The notes beneath the pieces are model-generated. The model saw nothing but the letters and a program-made list of their open reading frames with translations. It had not been told where the DNA came from and did not search any database. Positions 38,425 to 46,831 of a stretch of DNA of 64,000 nt are shown here, piece by piece. The stretch lies in assembly GCA_965249455.1 (NCBI GenBank), contig OZ252236.1:1302001-1366000 (forward strand), in the 5' to 3' direction. Numbering within the stretch: position 1 is the first letter of the stretch; the number at the start of each line of letters is the position of its first letter. Source of the stretch: Jiulongibacter sp024742395 (GTDB taxonomy: Bacteria > Bacteroidota > Bacteroidia > Cytophagales > Spirosomataceae). The translations under genes were made by a program, and so were the position numbers.

Positions 38425-39437
38425 AATCGTTTCTGCTTATCTTACCCCTTTTGGCAGGTTTGTTTTCTGTCTTCCTTGAAGGAGAAACACCTGTATTTAG
38501 AGTTAAAATGCAGAATGGAGGTTATTTTCAGGTTTTTGAAAACCGTGATTCTTCGGGAATATTAAAGGGATACTGGTCTAATATTATCGCTCCTGTTTGT
38601 GAAGATAGTGTCTGTTATAATGTAGATATTCTTTTCAAATGGAATTTACTTGGAGATTTTGTTACATATGAAACCCCGGAAAAAAGTCCTTTAACAAAAC
38701 TAGATCACATTCCTTTTACACCAGCGGATAATCAGAAGCTGCAGAGCATTCTCACCAACCATGACCTCATTTTTACCGGAATGCCTGCGGAGAAGCTAAT
38801 TGTCAAAACTAAGAAAGAGGGCATTGATGGATACTCAGGGGCTACGGTAACAGCTATAAAAGAGGAGGTAATTGAAGGTGCCTTATACACTTGCTACACC
38901 TTATGGCATATTGCCAATGGCCTGGTGGTTGACTCTATTCGTAGCCATACTAAGAAACTGATGGATGATCAGATGATACAAGAGGTGCTGAAAATGAATA
39001 ATTCAAAAGCTCATTATTTTTTGATTAACAGTTTGTCTGAGATTCAATATAAAAATCACCTTCCGGTAATCCTGAAATTAACACTTGAGGGCAAAGGCTA
39101 TTTTCCTAAAAATGCTTTTGAGAAGATTCCTTCTCATCTTTTTGAGCAGCAAGGTTTGCAAGAGTTTCTAATAAAAAATTATCACGAATACTCGTATTAT
39201 ACACAAATGGCCATCCTGAAAAAGCTTCAGGGTGTACGGCTCAGTAAGCCACTATTATTGTCTTTGATAGAGCAAATAGATGAAAGAAATAGCGGTCAAA
39301 ACCAGCGTATTGTGAATCTGGTGATTGCTAATGCAGATAAGGAATTATTAGAAATATTAGGAGAGGAAATCCGGCTTAAAGAAGTGAACCTTAATTCAGA
39401 ACAAAGAGAGAGGCTTGAAGGGCTCGGAATTTTGTAA
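38421..39437 (+). CDS. Secreted protein with FMN-binding (SGAT) motif and helical repeat tail
   Basis: A 338-residue protein with a signal-like N-terminus. Residues 136-144 read DGYSGATVT, which matches the Dxx(S/T)GAT signature where the flavin transferase ApbE attaches FMN to the threonine (here T142) in NqrC/RnfG-type domains. The following EGALYTCYTLWHIANG block is helical. Residues from about 175 onward look like HEAT-type helical repeats. The gene overlaps the FAD oxidoreductase stop codon, so the two products are probably made together and may exchange electrons. No apbE is in the window. The full FMN_bind fold cannot be confirmed by eye, and the motif could be shared without flavinylation. 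Confidence 0.6.
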   Translation: MKSFLLILPLLAGLFSVFLEGETPVFRVKMQNGGYFQVFENRDSSGILKGYWSNIIAPVCEDSVCYNVDILFKWNLLGDFVTYETPEKSPLTKLDHIPFTPADNQKLQSILTNHDLIFTGMPAEKLIVKTKKEGIDGYSGATVTAIKEEVIEGALYTCYTLWHIANGLVVDSIRSHTKKLMDDQMIQEVLKMNNSKAHYFLINSLSEIQYKNHLPVILKLTLEGKGYFPKNAFEKIPSHLFEQQGLQEFLIKNYHEYSYYTQMAILKKLQGVRLSKPLLLSLIEQIDERNSGQNQRIVNLVIANADKELLEILGEEIRLKEVNLNSEQRERLEGLGIL

Positions 39438-39457
39438 AGCACGTAAATTTTAGAAAT

Positions 39458-40705
39458 ATGAAATTGATTCACACTATACTGGTTTGTAGCTTATTGTATC
39501 TTGGGTTTTCCTGCTCCGAAAAAAGTGCTGAGTCTAAAGAGGATGGCGAGCTTCAAGTTTTTCCGCATAAAATGCCCAGTGAAAAGCCAGATTTCCCCTT
39601 AAGTGCTTCTATGGAAAGGATGTTCGATTATCCGGCACCCAGAGTTCAGGATAATGAGCTGTTTACCCAGTTTAAATATACACGTCTTCAGGGATTCGAT
39701 TACAATAATGGAGATGGGACGGTGTCTCGAAGAGACCCTTCAAGACCTATTTTTGTGAATGGTCAATACTATGTGTGGTATACCAAACGAGTTACTAAAG
39801 TGCCTCCAATAGGTGCAAACCGGGCCAAAGAAGCCACAAACGAAATACCCTCAACTGACTGGGATCTTTGTGACATATGGTATGCCACCAGTAAAGATGG
39901 CATTACATGGGAAGAAAAGGGTATAGCAATAAAGAGACCAGAGAAGCCCCAGCCGGGCTGGCGTTCAGTCGCTACACCTGATATTTTGGTTTGGAAAGGT
40001 AAATACTACCTGTACTATCAGGCATTTAACGAACCAAGCGGACTCAAAGGCGATTGGTGTCCTGTTTCGGTATCTTATGCTGATTCACCCGATGGCCCTT
40101 GGACCGTAGGAGCTAACGAGGTGATCCCTTTTGGAAAAAAGGGAGAGTGGGATCAGGATGCCACACATGATCCCCAACCTATTGTATACAAAGGAAAAAT
40201 ATACTTGTACTATAAGGCCGCCTATAATAAATGGCCAGACCTGCGAGATAAGTATGCGGTAGCACATGGATTGGTCATGGCAGATAATCCTTTGGGCCCT
40301 TTTGTTAAACACAAACTAAATCCGGTGCTGAGTTCCGGGCATGAAACTACTTATTTTCCTTTTAGAGGAGGTGTAGCTGCATTGGCCATAAAAGACGGCA
40401 ATGAAAGAGAAACTATGCAGTATTCTGAAGATGGAGTCAATTTCAGGATTGCCTCAGTTTTATCTTTGACTCCTACGGCTGCCGCACCGTTTGTTGCCGA
40501 CGCATTCACCAATACCAAGGATGGCAGAGGTTTTACCTGGGGATTAAGCCATTTTATTAATGCCGGTACAAGAGATAAAAGCTATTCAATAATTGCAAGA
40601 TTCGACTGCGATCTCAGCCTTGACTTTAATGACCCGATATTCAAAAATACAGGTGTTTGGCACAAGCCTGAAGTGTATTTTGCTCAGGGAATGGAAAGAA
40701 AATAA
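39458..40705 (+). CDS. GH117-like glycoside hydrolase lipoprotein (anhydro-galactosidase type)
   Basis: A 415-residue lipoprotein (LGFSC lipobox, C19). The sequence fits GH117 (alpha-1,3-(3,6-anhydro)-galactosidases acting on red-algal galactan oligosaccharides): QFKYTRLQGFDYNN, SRRDPS with D93 as likely base, PSTDWDLCDIWYATS, WRSVATPDIL, a second acid in HDPQP (D238), and SGHETTYFPF with H295 as likely acid. The five-bladed propeller is inferred from the family. It follows the SGAT gene by 20 bp and closes the sulfatase cluster. GH117 contains clades with different specificities, so agar versus carrageenan-type substrate remains open. Confidence 0.8.
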   Translation: MKLIHTILVCSLLYLGFSCSEKSAESKEDGELQVFPHKMPSEKPDFPLSASMERMFDYPAPRVQDNELFTQFKYTRLQGFDYNNGDGTVSRRDPSRPIFVNGQYYVWYTKRVTKVPPIGANRAKEATNEIPSTDWDLCDIWYATSKDGITWEEKGIAIKRPEKPQPGWRSVATPDILVWKGKYYLYYQAFNEPSGLKGDWCPVSVSYADSPDGPWTVGANEVIPFGKKGEWDQDATHDPQPIVYKGKIYLYYKAAYNKWPDLRDKYAVAHGLVMADNPLGPFVKHKLNPVLSSGHETTYFPFRGGVAALAIKDGNERETMQYSEDGVNFRIASVLSLTPTAAAPFVADAFTNTKDGRGFTWGLSHFINAGTRDKSYSIIARFDCDLSLDFNDPIFKNTGVWHKPEVYFAQGMERK

Positions 40706-40800
40706 AGAACTTGACACGTTTGTTTTGTGTGAAATTTATTAGACTCATAGTCTTTTCATACTCTTTGATTCTTTCTACTTTTCAGAAAAAAACGAATTCT

Positions 40801-43800
40801 TTGAAAAAGCTAATCCGCACGAGTCTAAAACTACTCCTTTTGCTTTGTTCTTTTCCTGGCTTTACCCAAAATTCTTACTCTAATCACCTTTGGGAAATCA
40901 GTGGAAACAATCTGCCGGCTCCTTCTTATTTGTTTGGCAGCATGCATCTCAATGATGAAGATTTGTTTCAATTTGACGATTCCCTTTTTGTGGCTATCCG
41001 GAATTGTCAGCTGATAGCCGCGGAGGTAAATGTCAATGAGGCAGATTCTCTTCTTATGGATTATTTCTACCAAAAAATAATTGAGAATAAGGAAGAAGAG
41101 GATGGGAAAGGTGGTTTTGGCGAAAACATGGAAGAATCTTTTCAAAAAGATGGAATGCCCACCTTTCTTGATGGCTATTTATTTCAGGTGGGTTTAAATC
41201 TTGGCTTGGCACCCAGAGGTCTTGAGAATACCGCAGACCAATTAAACATGCTGGGCAATATAGATGCTGATGATCTGGATTTTGACATGAATTCGGAGGA
41301 TTACCTTGACTTGAAAAAGATTTATTTAAGCAATGATTACGAAAAGCTGGAAGCCTATGCCATAGAAATGTCAGAGACTTTTGAAGAGGATCTGGAGTTA
41401 CAAAATAGAAATATTATTCAGGCAAATGCTTTTATAAAACTTGCCCGGCAAAAGCCAACTTTTGGAATTGTGGGAGCTGCCCATCTGGCAGGTGAAGGGA
41501 GTGTGCTCTCTCTATTGAAGAAGCAAGGTTTTACGGTTAGAAGAGTGAAGAAGGGCAAACCCAATCTTGAAATTCACAAAGTGTATGAGGCCGGCAATGA
41601 TACGGAATGGAAAACAGTTTCCAGTCAAAAGTTTCCTTTTCAGTTTTTGTCTAAGTCGAGCATGCTACCTCAAAGTTTTCAGGGTATCGGCGAGGTAAGT
41701 ATTAGCTCTAATATATCCAGGGGACTCATTTACATGATGATGGCTTTCCCATCATTTCTTGCCAGTCCTGAGGTGATAGAAGAAGGTATAGCCAAAGAAA
41801 TGCTCAAAGGTGAGAAGACCGAGAGCAAGTTAATAGTGGATACAGACAGCCTGAGAATTATTGAGTTTTCAGGCATGGCAAATAATCAACCCTCCCGAAT
41901 TCGCATAACAATGACGAAGTTATACTCGGCTATACAAATAGTGATTGGTTTTAGTGAGGCTTCAATGAATTTTTCCGGGATCTCCACTTTTTTTGAGGGT
42001 CTGAAACCGACTTCAATAGAGCAAAAGGTAGCCCATTGGGTAAATAGAAGCACCGAGAGTGGCGATTTCTATTTCTATTTTCCGGAAGATGTGGAGCTTA
42101 ATGTGATGGAAAGCCCAATGGAGGGATTTGAAGATAGAGGTAATATTAAAATTCATTTTGGAGTATATCAAGACCCTACATCCAAAGACATATATGCAGT
42201 TAGGTATAACGGTTTATTGCCTGGCGTAACTTATTTGAAGCCATTTGGTGCTCTTAAACAGCAGACAGAAATAGTAGCGGCCAGTCAAAATGCCGTAATA
42301 GAGGAGTACCATGCTCTGTTAGAAGAAGAGGTACCTACAGCCTACGCTGTTTTCAGTAAAGAAGATGGCTCATCTGTCTATGTGAAAAACATGGTGAAGG
42401 GGTCCAGAAGTTTTATGCTCATGCAAAGTGCTGAGAATGGTCAACGCGATGCTACCTTTTTTATGAATAGTGGTTTTAAGGATTCACTTCAGATTGGATT
42501 AAAACCCTTTTCATATGAACCTTTTGGTTTAAATATGTTAATGCTCCCTAATGAATTCCGTGAAGAGCCTGTTCAAAAAATGAACATGACAGAAACTGTG
42601 TTTGCTTTTAACTCAGATCAGATAGGTATAGATGCCAGACTGTCTTTTAACAGGTTCGGAGAGTATGATCACCTTGATCCGGAGGATTTTCAATACTCCA
42701 TAGATGATTTTAAACTGACGGAAAGAGATTCTATTTATACCTTCAAAACCGGGCTTCTGGAAGGTAGTTGCCCTTATTATGATGTGACCTTTGAAGAGGA
42801 TTCTACCTTTGTTTTGACCAGAGTCAAAAGCTTTATCTGTAATGGCTATGAGTCTTCCGTTAAGGTGAGTGCCTCACCTGCTACATTTAACAATGAAGCC
42901 ATTAATCAAATTTTTAACTCCATAGAGCTGAGCATTGATAGTCTCTCTACCTTAAAAATAACGGAGTCAAAAGCCGATAGACTATTGGAAGATTTGCTTT
43001 CAGAAGATTCTTTGACTTTTAGCAGAGCAGAGCAATCCTTAATTAACTATACCGGTTTCAGAGTAGCAGATTTTGATGAATTGCTTAGAGCTATAGCTAA
43101 GGAGTATGTTTCAGAAGAGGTAAATAAACACCTGATAGATCGTTTGTATGAATTGGATTTTGACATGGAAATGAGTCAGAAATTGAAGTCTTTGTATGAT
43201 CAATTAAATACCGATGAATTGATGAGCTATTGGCTTGAAAATGAATCATATAAAGGTGATAGCCTTCACCATGAGCGATTGTTTTACTTTCTTGAGAACT
43301 CCAAAGATGGACAGAGCTTTGCTATCTATGATTTGTTTGGTGATTTGATGGACTCACTCGAATTGATTGAAAAATACTATGAACCGCTCAAAACATTGGT
43401 GAATAGAGACATTGCCAGGGACAATGTGATGCTTTTGCTTAGTCAATGGTATTTTGCTGATTCAACTTTCGAGGACTTAAAGGCTGATAAAGTATGGTTT
43501 GATGAGAAAATCCGGCATGGAGTGGATCAATATCTGGCTGAGGCATCAGGCGGTGAGTATCTTGCTAATTATCTGGATACCTATTTGACACACTGTACTT
43601 CTTGTTATCGAAGCAAAGAACTGGAAGAAAAGCTGATTGAAAATCAGAAGGCATACACTTTAGTTATTCTCCTGGAAAAGAAATTAAAGAATAAAGAAAA
43701 GGTATCTAAGCAACTTCTGGAGGAAAGCTTAAATAGTTATTTAGCCTATGATGTCCATACCATTTATGCTAACTATGGCAAGAAGTTGCCGAAAAAATGG

Positions 43801-44100
43801 AGTGCTTCATCTGAAGTAGCCAAAGCTCTCTTTTATACAATGGCCTATGAATACAACGACTTTTGGGTAGAAAATGTAAGTATGCTAGAGTCATTTAAAT
43901 CTGAAGAGAATTCTGCTGAAACCATGTATTTAATTAAAGGGAAACTGAAAGATTCAGAAGCTATGGTAATAGGACTTATTGGCCCGTTTGTGAACGGAGA
44001 ATATCAATCTGAAAAGCCAAAGATAGTTTTTGACAATATGCAGGAAGGTGTCTCCATAGAAGAATATAAAGCTCAATTATCTGCCTGGATTCTGGAATGA
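40801..44100 (+). CDS. TraB/GumN-domain protein with ~800-residue C-terminal extension
   Basis: The N-terminal ~250 residues form a TraB/GumN domain (the TIKI-like metalloprotease superfamily), with GSMHL (H49) and GAAHL (H228) as the paired histidine motifs. I place the start at the TTG at 40801, which gives a clean signal peptide (LKKLIRTSLKLLLLLCSF, cleavage near FTQ); the frame is open from a TTG at 40711. Residues about 255-730 look beta-rich and unassigned, and the rest is mostly alpha-helical. Typical family members have about 300 residues, so the extension is unusual. The protein is probably periplasmic. It is close downstream of the GH117-like gene but not obviously functionally linked. 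Confidence 0.7.
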   Translation: MKKLIRTSLKLLLLLCSFPGFTQNSYSNHLWEISGNNLPAPSYLFGSMHLNDEDLFQFDDSLFVAIRNCQLIAAEVNVNEADSLLMDYFYQKIIENKEEEDGKGGFGENMEESFQKDGMPTFLDGYLFQVGLNLGLAPRGLENTADQLNMLGNIDADDLDFDMNSEDYLDLKKIYLSNDYEKLEAYAIEMSETFEEDLELQNRNIIQANAFIKLARQKPTFGIVGAAHLAGEGSVLSLLKKQGFTVRRVKKGKPNLEIHKVYEAGNDTEWKTVSSQKFPFQFLSKSSMLPQSFQGIGEVSISSNISRGLIYMMMAFPSFLASPEVIEEGIAKEMLKGEKTESKLIVDTDSLRIIEFSGMANNQPSRIRITMTKLYSAIQIVIGFSEASMNFSGISTFFEGLKPTSIEQKVAHWVNRSTESGDFYFYFPEDVELNVMESPMEGFEDRGNIKIHFGVYQDPTSKDIYAVRYNGLLPGVTYLKPFGALKQQTEIVAASQNAVIEEYHALLEEEVPTAYAVFSKEDGSSVYVKNMVKGSRSFMLMQSAENGQRDATFFMNSGFKDSLQIGLKPFSYEPFGLNMLMLPNEFREEPVQKMNMTETVFAFNSDQIGIDARLSFNRFGEYDHLDPEDFQYSIDDFKLTERDSIYTFKTGLLEGSCPYYDVTFEEDSTFVLTRVKSFICNGYESSVKVSASPATFNNEAINQIFNSIELSIDSLSTLKITESKADRLLEDLLSEDSLTFSRAEQSLINYTGFRVADFDELLRAIAKEYVSEEVNKHLIDRLYELDFDMEMSQKLKSLYDQLNTDELMSYWLENESYKGDSLHHERLFYFLENSKDGQSFAIYDLFGDLMDSLELIEKYYEPLKTLVNRDIARDNVMLLLSQWYFADSTFEDLKADKVWFDEKIRHGVDQYLAEASGGEYLANYLDTYLTHCTSCYRSKELEEKLIENQKAYTLVILLEKKLKNKEKVSKQLLEESLNSYLAYDVHTIYANYGKKLPKKWSASSEVAKALFYTMAYEYNDFWVENVSMLESFKSEENSAETMYLIKGKLKDSEAMVIGLIGPFVNGEYQSEKPKIVFDNMQEGVSIEEYKAQLSAWILE

Positions 44101-44200
44101 AAACTATGAATATACAGAACTAACGAGTTATTTGGAGATGATTTGCTAATGATAGATCGCAGAGTCCCTAACGGAGACTCTGCTACGGGAAAAAATAATT
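44099..44200. repeat. Direct repeat copy 1 bounding the toxin islet
   Basis: This segment starts at the stop codon of the TraB-type gene and matches 46784-46884 at 81 of the first 90 positions without gaps. It contains an 8-bp palindrome (gcagagtc 44159-44166, gactctgc 44176-44183). One frame encodes the tail ENYEYTELTSYLEMIC followed by a stop at 44147-44149, matching the tail encoded in copy 2. Confidence 0.85.
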
Positions 44201-44623
44201 ATTTGGGAAACACTTCATCATAAACTAATATCAAGTACAACAGGAGGGATTCACCCCGTTAAAAATGTTAGGTTTATTGTCAAGGTTTTTACCTATAATG
44301 GACAAAAATATAAAGGTGTATTTCCAAAGTTTGACTATGTGTTTCGGAATGAGGTTGCCTTATCCGAGAAATACTTGTTAAAGAATAATTCATTTCAGTT
44401 TAAACAGATGACCAGATTATTGAAAAGGAAAATACAAAATGACAGTTCTCTGAAATCTCGTTTTAGTGCCAAACAGTTAGATGACATCAATAATGAATTT
44501 GAAAAAATTGATGGTCTGACTTGGCACCATTCAGAAGATCCAGGTTTTTTTGAATTAGTTGATGAAGATTTGCATAGAGTCTTACATACCGGAGGAAGAT
44601 CAATTTGGGGTGGGGGCTATTGA
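44201..44623 (+). pseudogene. Orphan WHH/HNH-type nuclease toxin C-terminal domain
   Basis: The frame encodes about 140 residues: STTGGIHPV, YNGQKYKGVFPKFD, then GLTWHHSEDPGFFELVDED and a terminal LHTGGRSIWGGGY. This is the pattern of polymorphic-toxin nucleases of the HNH/ENDO VII group with a WHH motif, in which the histidines coordinate metal. No ATG/GTG precedes the conserved region; the first usable start is the GTG at 44339. The frame runs open back into direct repeat 1, so the delivery and repeat portions of the toxin are missing. An immunity gene follows after 18 bp. It is either a decayed cassette or a donor tip for recombination with a full-length toxin elsewhere. Confidence 0.75.
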
Positions 44624-44641
44624 TTAAATAAGAAATCTATT

Positions 44642-45163
44642 ATGAAGAAATTTAGACGAATTAAACAGATTGCGAATTTTAGTGTTGAGAAAAGATCAGT
44701 AATTGAAGAAATAATTGGAGTTGAGTTACCTAAAGATTTAATATATTTTATATGCAAAAACAACGCAGGTTTAGCCAATAGTCAATGCTTTCAAACGGAA
44801 GGAGGTGATATAATTCTTTTCGGTCGAGTTTTTGATTTTGAAGATCCGATGGATAGTAAAGAGAGTCCATTTAGTTGTTATAATTCCTTTAAAAATAGAA
44901 TTCCAAAAGGACTTTTTCCATTTGCGGAAGAGCCATCAGGTGATATTTATTGTTTTGGAAAACCAAAAGAATCTGAGGATAGTAAGAAGGGGATTTATTA
45001 CCATTATCATGAAGGGAAGGTATTGAATAATCGGGAGAATAAGTTTAAGACAATATTCTTGTTTAATTCTATAACACAATTGGTTGATAGACTTAAGAAC
45101 TGCGAAGAGTTTGAGGATGATTCTTATGATGATCTTGAAGATATTTTTCCTGGTTTGACCTAA
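44642..45163 (+). CDS. SUKH/SMI1-KNR4 family immunity protein
   Basis: A 173-residue protein with the SUKH-fold signature: an N-terminal helix pair leading to VELPKDLIYFICKNNAG, then FPFAEEPSGDIYCFG, and a C-terminal helix (FNSITQLVDRL) with an acidic tail. Such proteins bind and inactivate nuclease toxins of the HNH/WHH type, and the gene lies 18 bp behind a WHH toxin domain. It is probably cytoplasmic. It may be retained for protection against sibling or neighbour toxins even though the adjacent toxin gene is truncated. Confidence 0.8.
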   Translation: MKKFRRIKQIANFSVEKRSVIEEIIGVELPKDLIYFICKNNAGLANSQCFQTEGGDIILFGRVFDFEDPMDSKESPFSCYNSFKNRIPKGLFPFAEEPSGDIYCFGKPKESEDSKKGIYYHYHEGKVLNNRENKFKTIFLFNSITQLVDRLKNCEEFEDDSYDDLEDIFPGLT

Positions 45164-45236
45164 CTTCCACTAGAATCAACTGTTAAATATGAATTTAGTT
45201 AGGGAAATTAAACAAAGTTTCATTCTGTTTTTGCCA

Positions 45237-45750
45237 ATGCAATTTTTTCAAAATAAGGGCAAATTTTCAGTGCGGATCATTATAAGCTTTCTTTTTCTGT
45301 TTAGTTGCGTTAAAGAAAATCAAAAAAGGTATTGCGGGTGATTGGGCATTTCAAGGTTGTGAATTATTAATAAATACTGAAGATCACTTAACCTATAGTA
45401 CTTTTTGGGTACGTAAAATTATTGGAAAAATCGATTGTCTATTTTATTCTGATAACCTCTTCAGTCGCCAGGAACTCGGAGGAGAAGTGACCTGGGGAAG
45501 GTGGGAGCACTTAAAAGATCAGGGCTTATTGTTGTTAAGTTATCATAACTCAGAAAGGGAAGATGTCATGGTGATAGAGCGACTTACAGAGAATGAACTC
45601 ACATTGGCTTCTCATGAAATTAGCTTAAGTAAAAGTATTAGTGGAGAATTTAATAAAGAAACAGTAAGAAGAGCTTATGAGCTTCTTTCCTGCTCTGCGA
45701 AGGCTTCGCCTTCCTACTGGTGTAAGGCGGCCTCTGGCCGATATTTGTAA
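45237..45750 (+). pseudogene. Lipoprotein gene broken by a +1 frameshift at an A6 run
   Basis: An ATG at 45237 opens a lipoprotein signal (RIIISFLFLFSC, lipobox LFSC) that stops at 45341. One base out of frame, the sequence continues GIAGDWAFQGCELL to the stop at 45748-45750, with about 130 residues of beta-rich, unassigned sequence. The shift falls at C-AAAAAA-GG (45321-45329); removing one A joins the two parts as NQKGIAGDW. The last ~20 residues are encoded by two GC-rich hairpins that look inserted. I do not recognise the family; the context suggests a secreted or immunity-type lipoprotein. Confidence 0.6.
45697..45740. repeat. Twin GC-rich hairpins (REP-like)
   Basis: Two adjacent short palindromes, aaggc-ttc-gcctt (45700-45712) and cggcc-tct-ggccg (45728-45740), lie in otherwise AT-rich sequence at the 3' end of the broken lipoprotein gene. 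Confidence 0.5.
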
Positions 45751-45805
45751 AAATGCTATGATATTATTGTTTTAATTTGTTATGAAAACTTAAACTCTTC
45801 ATCCT

Positions 45806-46588
45806 ATGAAAATTAATGATACAAGTTATATGGTTGGCCAAGAGTCTTTCTATTTGGTCCCTTCAAAATCGTTTAAAAAAGAGTTGATTAGAAACTTGTC
45901 GAAGGATTTATTGAATCGTTTTGGGATAGGGTTAGACCTAAAAAAAATCATTGGTCTTTTTGGCCATATCAATCATCGTCGTCTTGGGGTTGAGCCAAGT
46001 TTCTTTGATTTACATCCTACTGACGATCCGCGTGTATCGAAAGCTAGAATGTTTACAATAGTATATTCTCCTCATTTCTCACACTATGCCAGCTTGTATA
46101 TTAAAAATTTGAACAATGAAAATTATCTTCTTGATGTTTCTCAAGAAGTAAAGCCAAATTCTATGAAAGCTTATTTGGAATTTGAAGATCATGATATAGA
46201 ATCAATCAATAAATTAATTAGCAGGGATTTAAAAAGTAAGAACATTAGGCTGTTTTCAGAATACAAATTCCCTGTGAAGGTATATGGTTTACATTTAACC
46301 TGTGAAATTAAAGTACAATTTCTTGAGCAATTTACTGTAGACGATAAAAAAAGAATAGTTAATAATGTTTTGGGTGATATAGAAAGTTTCAATAAGAAAA
46401 ATGAAATTTTGAAAGAGGGCCATTATGGATTAAGTCATAACGTTATTGAAATCAAATCTCAAAATAGAAAAGGGTCTAGTCTTTCTTTTATCGTTGACTT
46501 AGGAAGTTCGGGTGAGTTGGGCTTGAAATGTATTTTGGAGTCCTTGAACTCCTTGGATGTTGCAGTTGATTTTGTTGAAGTGAAATAG
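45806..46588 (+). CDS. Hypothetical protein in the toxin islet
   Basis: A 260-residue soluble protein with no signal peptide or membrane segment that I can see, and no family I recognise. It is rich in Lys, Asn and Ile. It contains the segments LFGHINHRR and SFFDLHPTDD near residues 50-75 and a C-terminal SFIVDLGSSGELGLKC. Its position between a SUKH immunity gene and the second direct repeat makes a role in toxin resistance or an effector function possible, but nothing in the sequence proves either. Confidence 0.6.
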   Translation: MKINDTSYMVGQESFYLVPSKSFKKELIRNLSKDLLNRFGIGLDLKKIIGLFGHINHRRLGVEPSFFDLHPTDDPRVSKARMFTIVYSPHFSHYASLYIKNLNNENYLLDVSQEVKPNSMKAYLEFEDHDIESINKLISRDLKSKNIRLFSEYKFPVKVYGLHLTCEIKVQFLEQFTVDDKKRIVNNVLGDIESFNKKNEILKEGHYGLSHNVIEIKSQNRKGSSLSFIVDLGSSGELGLKCILESLNSLDVAVDFVEVK

Positions 46589-46626
46589 TGGACTTGTAAA
46601 TATCTAAAATTTGAAATTTCCCTTCT

Positions 46627-46649
46627 CAGAGTCTCCGTCAGAGACTCTG
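46627..46649. repeat. Perfect 9-bp palindrome (cagagtctc / gagactctg)
   Basis: Arms at 46627-46635 and 46641-46649 flank the 5-nt loop cgtca. The core matches the palindromes inside both direct repeats (44159-44183 and 46845-46868), suggesting one family of short dispersed palindromes. Confidence 0.6.
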
Positions 46650-46719
46650 TGTAGTCACTGGCTAATTTACTTTTGATTGAAATTTACTAATTTAGAAAGC
46701 AAATCACTAAATCTAAACA

Positions 46720-46831
46720 TGGCTATCACAGTCAAGCGTAAAGAAAAGGAAGCCTTTTCCTAAGCTGCAAGCTAAGGAGAGCGAAAACTATGAATATGCA
46801 GAACTAACGAGTTATTTGGAGTTGATTTGAT
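46720..46831 (+). pseudogene. Frameshifted remnant of an unidentified gene
   Basis: An ATG at 46720 reads MAITVKRKEKEAFS and stops. One base out of frame, the sequence continues KPFPKLQAKESENYEYAELT and ends ...SYLELI at 46831. The distal half lies in direct repeat 2, and the same tail (ENYEYTELTSYLEMIC) is encoded in repeat 1. It is a short decayed coding fragment of unknown family. Confidence 0.45.
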
